Source of the DNA: Spirochaetaceae bacterium
GTDB taxonomy: Bacteria > Spirochaetota > Spirochaetia > Treponematales > Breznakiellaceae
DNA: 8,667 nt
Direction of reading: 5' to 3'
NCBI GenBank assembly: GCA_031268255.1
Contig: JAIRXO010000188.1
Location: 1-8,667 of the forward strand
Shown: positions 6,824-8,667 of the stretch, piece after piece
Layout: every line of letters begins with the position of its first letter
Position numbering within the stretch: position 1 is the first letter of the stretch
Program-made: the position numbers and the translations under genes
The notes under the pieces: generated by a model
Told to the model about the DNA's origin: nothing
What the model saw: only the letters and a program-made list of their open reading frames with translations
Database searches by the model: none

Positions 6824-7446
6824 GTAAATACCCTGAAGCCCATCCCTTCTGGGGTCCCCAGGGCCCCTTGGTCTCCCTTGCGAGCGGCGCCCTGATCATT
6901 CTCTCCTCATCACGCCTGGCCTTTGCCCTGATAGCGGCCCTTGCGCTGATTTTTATTTATGTAATGAGCGCCGTGGTGTCCCTGTGGGCGAAAAAAATCA
7001 TACCCCGCGCGGGCAGATACCTGGTGTTGATATTTATCGCCAGTTTCTTTTCCGGCGCCTTTATGCTCATCCTCTCCCTGGCATCGCCCCTTCTTGTTCT
7101 TGAGTTGAATATCATCATACTTTTGGTTCCTGTTTCTTTTATCAGCACCTCGGTGAGCAAGAATTTTGATACCCTGGAACCTGACGACGGGCTTTACGAA
7201 GCCATACTGGAAGCCCTGATACTGGGCGGCCTTATCATGGGATTTGCCCTGATCCGGGAACCCCTCTCTTACGGCGCCCTTTCCATTCCGGGGAGCCAGG
7301 GCATCATCGAATGGGCTTTCGCGGACCGGGAAAACCCGTATTTTTCGCACCTCATCAGCACTTCCGCCGGGGGCTGCATACTCCTGGGCTACGCTGTCGC
7401 CCTGTTCAGAAAAATACGGAACGAAACCATAGGGAAAGGAACATAA
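6820..7446 (+). CDS. rnfE: RnfE-like membrane subunit lacking the [2Fe-2S] cysteines
   Basis: RnfE and RnfA form a pseudo-symmetric membrane pair that normally shares a buried [2Fe-2S] cluster, two cysteines from each. This 208-residue protein has the family length, about six TM segments (roughly 17-33, 34-56, 68-88, 93-111, 128-147, 180-196) and landmarks such as SKNFDTLEPDDGLYEAILEA (113-132) followed by LILGGLIMGFALIREPLSYG (133-152), the counterpart of the iREllG motif. The N-terminal LGLCPxLA position reads GPLVSLASGA (15-24) and the NCIxLGR position reads LLVPVSFIST (101-110), both without cysteine. The only cysteine is C186 near the C-terminus. AGGAGGG at 6808-6814 is a good ribosome binding site, 5 nt from the ATG. 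The ATGA overlap with rnfG and the 1-nt gap to rnfA keep it tightly in the operon. Confidence 0.83.
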   Translation: MSKYPEAHPFWGPQGPLVSLASGALIILSSSRLAFALIAALALIFIYVMSAVVSLWAKKIIPRAGRYLVLIFIASFFSGAFMLILSLASPLLVLELNIIILLVPVSFISTSVSKNFDTLEPDDGLYEAILEALILGGLIMGFALIREPLSYGALSIPGSQGIIEWAFADRENPYFSHLISTSAGGCILLGYAVALFRKIRNETIGKGT

Positions 7447-7447
7447 C

Positions 7448-8029
7448 GTGGGACTGTATTTTTCTCTTGCTCTTTTTGCCGCCCTGTCGTCGAATCTCAT
7501 CTTTCAGTTCGGCCTGGACCTCAGCTCCCTGGGCCGCGCGGGAAACTCCACCCCAGGATTTTTCGCCTTCCGCGCCGCCGTCCTTTTCTGTTCGGTGATG
7601 ACCGTCTGGATAGTGGTTTTTTATCTGGCTATACCCCTGACCGTGGTTATGGGCAATGTACTCATACTCCCCCTGGCAGTGCTGACCCACGGCTTATACG
7701 GCAATGTGCTGAAACGCTTTCTGCCGCCAAACGACAGACCCACAGACGACGGGGATACCCACAGCGGTAACGGCCTTTCCCTGGTAGCGTCCTACCTTAC
7801 CCTTACCCTTGCCTCGACATCCGCGGAAGCGGTGGTCCTGGCCATGGGTTTTTCCCTCGGGCTGCTTTTTTCCCTCCTTACCATAAGGGAAATCGAGAAA
7901 CGCTCGATGCTTGAGGCAGTGCCTCCCAGCCTCCGGGGCAGCCCCCTTCTCCTCATATCCATAGGTTTTCTCTCCCTGATTTTCTTCTCCGCCGCCGCGC
8001 TTCTCCTGGGGGCCGTTGGCTTCTTTTGA
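7448..8029 (+). CDS. rnfA: RnfA-like membrane subunit lacking the [2Fe-2S] cysteines
   Basis: This 193-residue protein is the length of RnfA and ends with a clear family signature: VPPSLRGSPLLLISIGFLSLIFFSAAAL (158-185), matching the vPxxfrGxPIxLIxAGLmSLAF pattern, preceded by LLTIREIE (143-150), matching the iREr motif. About six TM segments are visible. At the N-terminus, where RnfA has LsqfLGiCPFlG, it reads IFQFGLDLSSLG (18-29) with no cysteine. The second site TTNCAVLG aligns with TLTLASTSAEAVV (118-130), again without cysteine. The only cysteine is C48. A hydrophilic insert PPNDRPTDDGDTHSGNG (93-109) separates TM segments 3 and 4. The start is GTG with AAGGA at 7437-7441, 6 nt upstream. 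It is the last gene of the cluster, and rnfB does not follow. Confidence 0.85.
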   Translation: MGLYFSLALFAALSSNLIFQFGLDLSSLGRAGNSTPGFFAFRAAVLFCSVMTVWIVVFYLAIPLTVVMGNVLILPLAVLTHGLYGNVLKRFLPPNDRPTDDGDTHSGNGLSLVASYLTLTLASTSAEAVVLAMGFSLGLLFSLLTIREIEKRSMLEAVPPSLRGSPLLLISIGFLSLIFFSAAALLLGAVGFF

Positions 8030-8037
8030 AACGCCGC

Positions 8038-8066
8038 TTGATTTTTTACGCCGCTTTTATTATACT
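8038..8066 (+). promoter_or_regulatory. Sigma70-type promoter of the tRNA-Ala gene
   Basis: TTGATT (8038-8043) and TATACT (8061-8066) are separated by exactly 17 nt. Transcription would begin near 8073, about 7 nt before the mature tRNA 5' end. It overlaps nothing coding: rnfA stops at 8029. Confidence 0.65.
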
Positions 8067-8079
8067 ATCCACCTAGTCT

Positions 8080-8152
8080 GGGGAATTAGCTCAGTTGGTA
8101 GAGCGATAGGTTCGCAATCTATAGGCCGGGGGTTCGAATCCCCCATTCTCCA
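8080..8152 (+). tRNA. tRNA-Ala (anticodon CGC)
   Basis: All four arms fold. The acceptor GGGGAAT (8080-8086) pairs with ATTCTCC (8145-8151), including G3-U70, the alanine identity pair. The D-stem is GCTC/GAGC (8089-8092, 8101-8104). The anticodon stem is 8106-8110/8118-8122 with loop TTCGCAA, anticodon CGC at 8113-8115, reading GCG. The T-stem is GGGGG/CCCCC with loop TTCGAAT (8133-8139). The discriminator is A8152. CCA is not encoded (AAT follows), so it must be added after transcription. Confidence 0.95.
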
Positions 8153-8208
8153 AATAATGTAACACCAACCTGACAAAATGGGGATTCGAAACGGAGCCCG
8201 CGCCGACC
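8135..8208 (+). repeat. tRNA-tail direct repeat, copy 1 (overlaps the tRNA 3' end)
   Basis: This 74-bp copy starts inside the T-loop of tRNA-Ala (CGAATCCCC) and continues 56 bp past the tRNA. It matches 8293-8365: the last 42 bp (8167-8208) are identical, the preceding ATGTAACAC is identical, and the part derived from the tRNA acceptor arm differs at a few bases. It also contains an internal inverted repeat: TTCGAATCCCC in the tRNA against GGGGATTCGAA at 8180-8190. Confidence 0.85.
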
Positions 8209-8292
8209 AGAGGGAGGAAAAGGGGCAGGGATGCCCCGGCAGCGGGCGGAGACGGGCTGGAGGGAGTCCGCAGGAAGCGGATGACCGGAAGC
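8209..8292. other. G-rich segment between the two tRNA-tail repeats
   Basis: The stretch is purine-rich and carries one clear hairpin, GGGGCA (8222-8227), loop GGGA, TGCCCC (8232-8237). No T-run follows, so it is not a standard terminator. No gene is supported here. Confidence 0.5.
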
Positions 8293-8365
8293 CGAATCCC
8301 CTTATCTCCAATCATGTAACACTAACCTGACAAAATGGGGATTCGAAACGGAGCCCGCGCCGACC
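8293..8365 (+). repeat. tRNA-tail direct repeat, copy 2
   Basis: This is a 73-bp copy of 8135-8208. It begins with CGAATCCCCTTATCTCCA, which looks like the 3' end of a tRNA, but the bases before it do not form a T-stem or any tRNA body. The two copies bracket an 84-bp G-rich segment (8209-8292). The layout resembles the attL/attR duplication left at tRNA 3' ends, but the enclosed segment is far too short for an integrative element. Confidence 0.85.
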
Positions 8366-8374
8366 GGTATGGTG

Positions 8375-8431
8375 GGGGGGCGCATTTCCCCACTGTCGGT
8401 CCGAAGCACTACCTTTATCGTCGCGCCCCCC
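8375..8431 (-). repeat. G/C-rich palindromic repeat, copy B (inverted relative to copy A)
   Basis: Read on the minus strand it begins GGGGGGCGCGACGA and ends GTGGGGAAATGCGCCCCCC, exactly the two conserved blocks of 967-1020, with a different 24-nt middle. It begins 9 nt after tRNA-tail repeat copy 2 and is followed 3 nt later by the hairpin at 8435-8455. Confidence 0.7.
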
Positions 8432-8434
8432 TAC

Positions 8435-8455
8435 GGCGCAAACATGATTTGCGCC
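8435..8455. repeat. Perfect 8-bp hairpin related to the one inside the 853-918 terminator
   Basis: GGCGCAAA (8435-8442) pairs perfectly with TTTGCGCC (8448-8455) across a 5-nt loop. Its core at 8437-8454 matches 869-886 at 15 of 18 positions. On each side of the window this hairpin lies near a copy of the GGGGGGCGC element (4 nt away here, about 80 nt away at the left end), so the two may belong to one composite repeat. Confidence 0.6.
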
Positions 8456-8667
8456 TACCCCCCAAATGAACCTCCCCGCCCGAAAAAGCGCCATAGCAAG
8501 GCGTATGGCGTCCCTCCGATAAATTAGCACGGTGTGGGGCTCAATGATGCCGCTGTCTGCCGGTAAAATTGGCAAGCCCCGAAATCCCCGGTATGCCGTC
8601 GGGTCTCGAAGGGCCGCGGTACCAGACGCTGTATTTTAACACGATTCGGAAGCAATTAATACTGTTC
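8456..8667. other. Non-coding stretch at the right end, no gene seen
   Basis: I see no supported gene here. There is one small inverted repeat, CGCCATA (8489-8495) and TATGGCG (8504-8510), with an 8-nt loop and no T-run. The last 30 bases are A/T-rich and might precede a gene beyond the window, but no promoter is clear. Confidence 0.4.

Larger units (their letters stand above)
2152..8029 (+). other. Putative seven-gene operon: DUF212, unknown membrane protein, rnfC-D-G-E-A
   Basis: Gaps are 12 nt (2637/2650), a 4-nt overlap (4014-4017), 1 nt (5309/5311), an 11-nt overlap (6380-6390), a 4-nt overlap (6820-6823) and 1 nt (7446/7448). Such packing over six junctions implies co-transcription and translational coupling. 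I found no convincing intrinsic terminator after 8029; the tRNA that follows has its own promoter. rnfB is not in the cluster. Confidence 0.75.

Noticed and set aside
8060..8311. Minus-strand open frames containing MGDSNPRPIDCEPIALPTEL
   Set aside because: This is the well-known artefact of translating the strand opposite a tRNA gene; it lies over tRNA-Ala and the repeats.
8129..8366. tRNA-tail repeats as integron attC sites
   Set aside because: I could not find the paired RYYYAAC and GTTRRRY core sites that define attC, and there is no integrase gene in the window.
8312..8575. Minus-strand frame of 87 residues
   Set aside because: It runs through the tRNA-tail repeat, the palindromic element and hairpins, with no domain and no good ribosome binding site. 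It is probably a chance frame in a repeat.

Overview
The window looks like chromosomal DNA of a spirochaete, most likely a GC-rich Treponema relative. The evidence is indirect: a Treponema-style lipoprotein, a DUF212 membrane protein next to an Rnf-type gene order C-D-G-E-A, and G/C-rich intergenic palindromes. I cannot fix the genus from sequence alone.

Layout. Positions 19-837 (+) encode a lipoprotein of unknown function, followed by a long intrinsic terminator (853-918). A 54-bp palindromic repeat (967-1020) separates it from a convergent RluA-family pseudouridine synthase (2091-1027, -), whose loops carry short tandem peptide repeats. From 2152 the + strand holds seven closely packed genes ending at 8029: a DUF212/divergent PAP2 membrane protein, an unrecognised membrane protein with about eight TM segments, then rnfC, rnfD, rnfG, rnfE and rnfA. 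The last six are spaced by 12 nt or less, or overlap, so this is probably one operon. A promoter-tRNA-Ala(CGC) unit follows (8038-8152). The last 515 bp hold no convincing gene. They contain a duplicated tRNA-tail repeat (8135-8208 and 8293-8365), an inverted second copy of the 54-bp palindromic repeat (8375-8431), and hairpins.

Main result. The Rnf cluster is recognisable subunit by subunit and all frames are intact with good ribosome binding sites, but most sites expected to hold redox cofactors are missing or degenerate. RnfC keeps two perfect 4Fe-4S motifs but has lost the glycine-rich and acidic FMN/NADH motifs. RnfD lacks the SGAT-type flavinylation site and has a 12-bp tandem duplication exactly there. 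RnfG is about 147 residues and lacks the C-terminal half with its flavinylation site. RnfE and RnfA each contain one cysteine, not at the positions that ligate the membrane [2Fe-2S] cluster. No rnfB is present. This suggests a divergent, cofactor-poor Rnf-like complex, possibly with the unknown upstream membrane protein as a partner. It is the most notable feature of the window and rests on by-eye comparison with family motifs recalled from memory.
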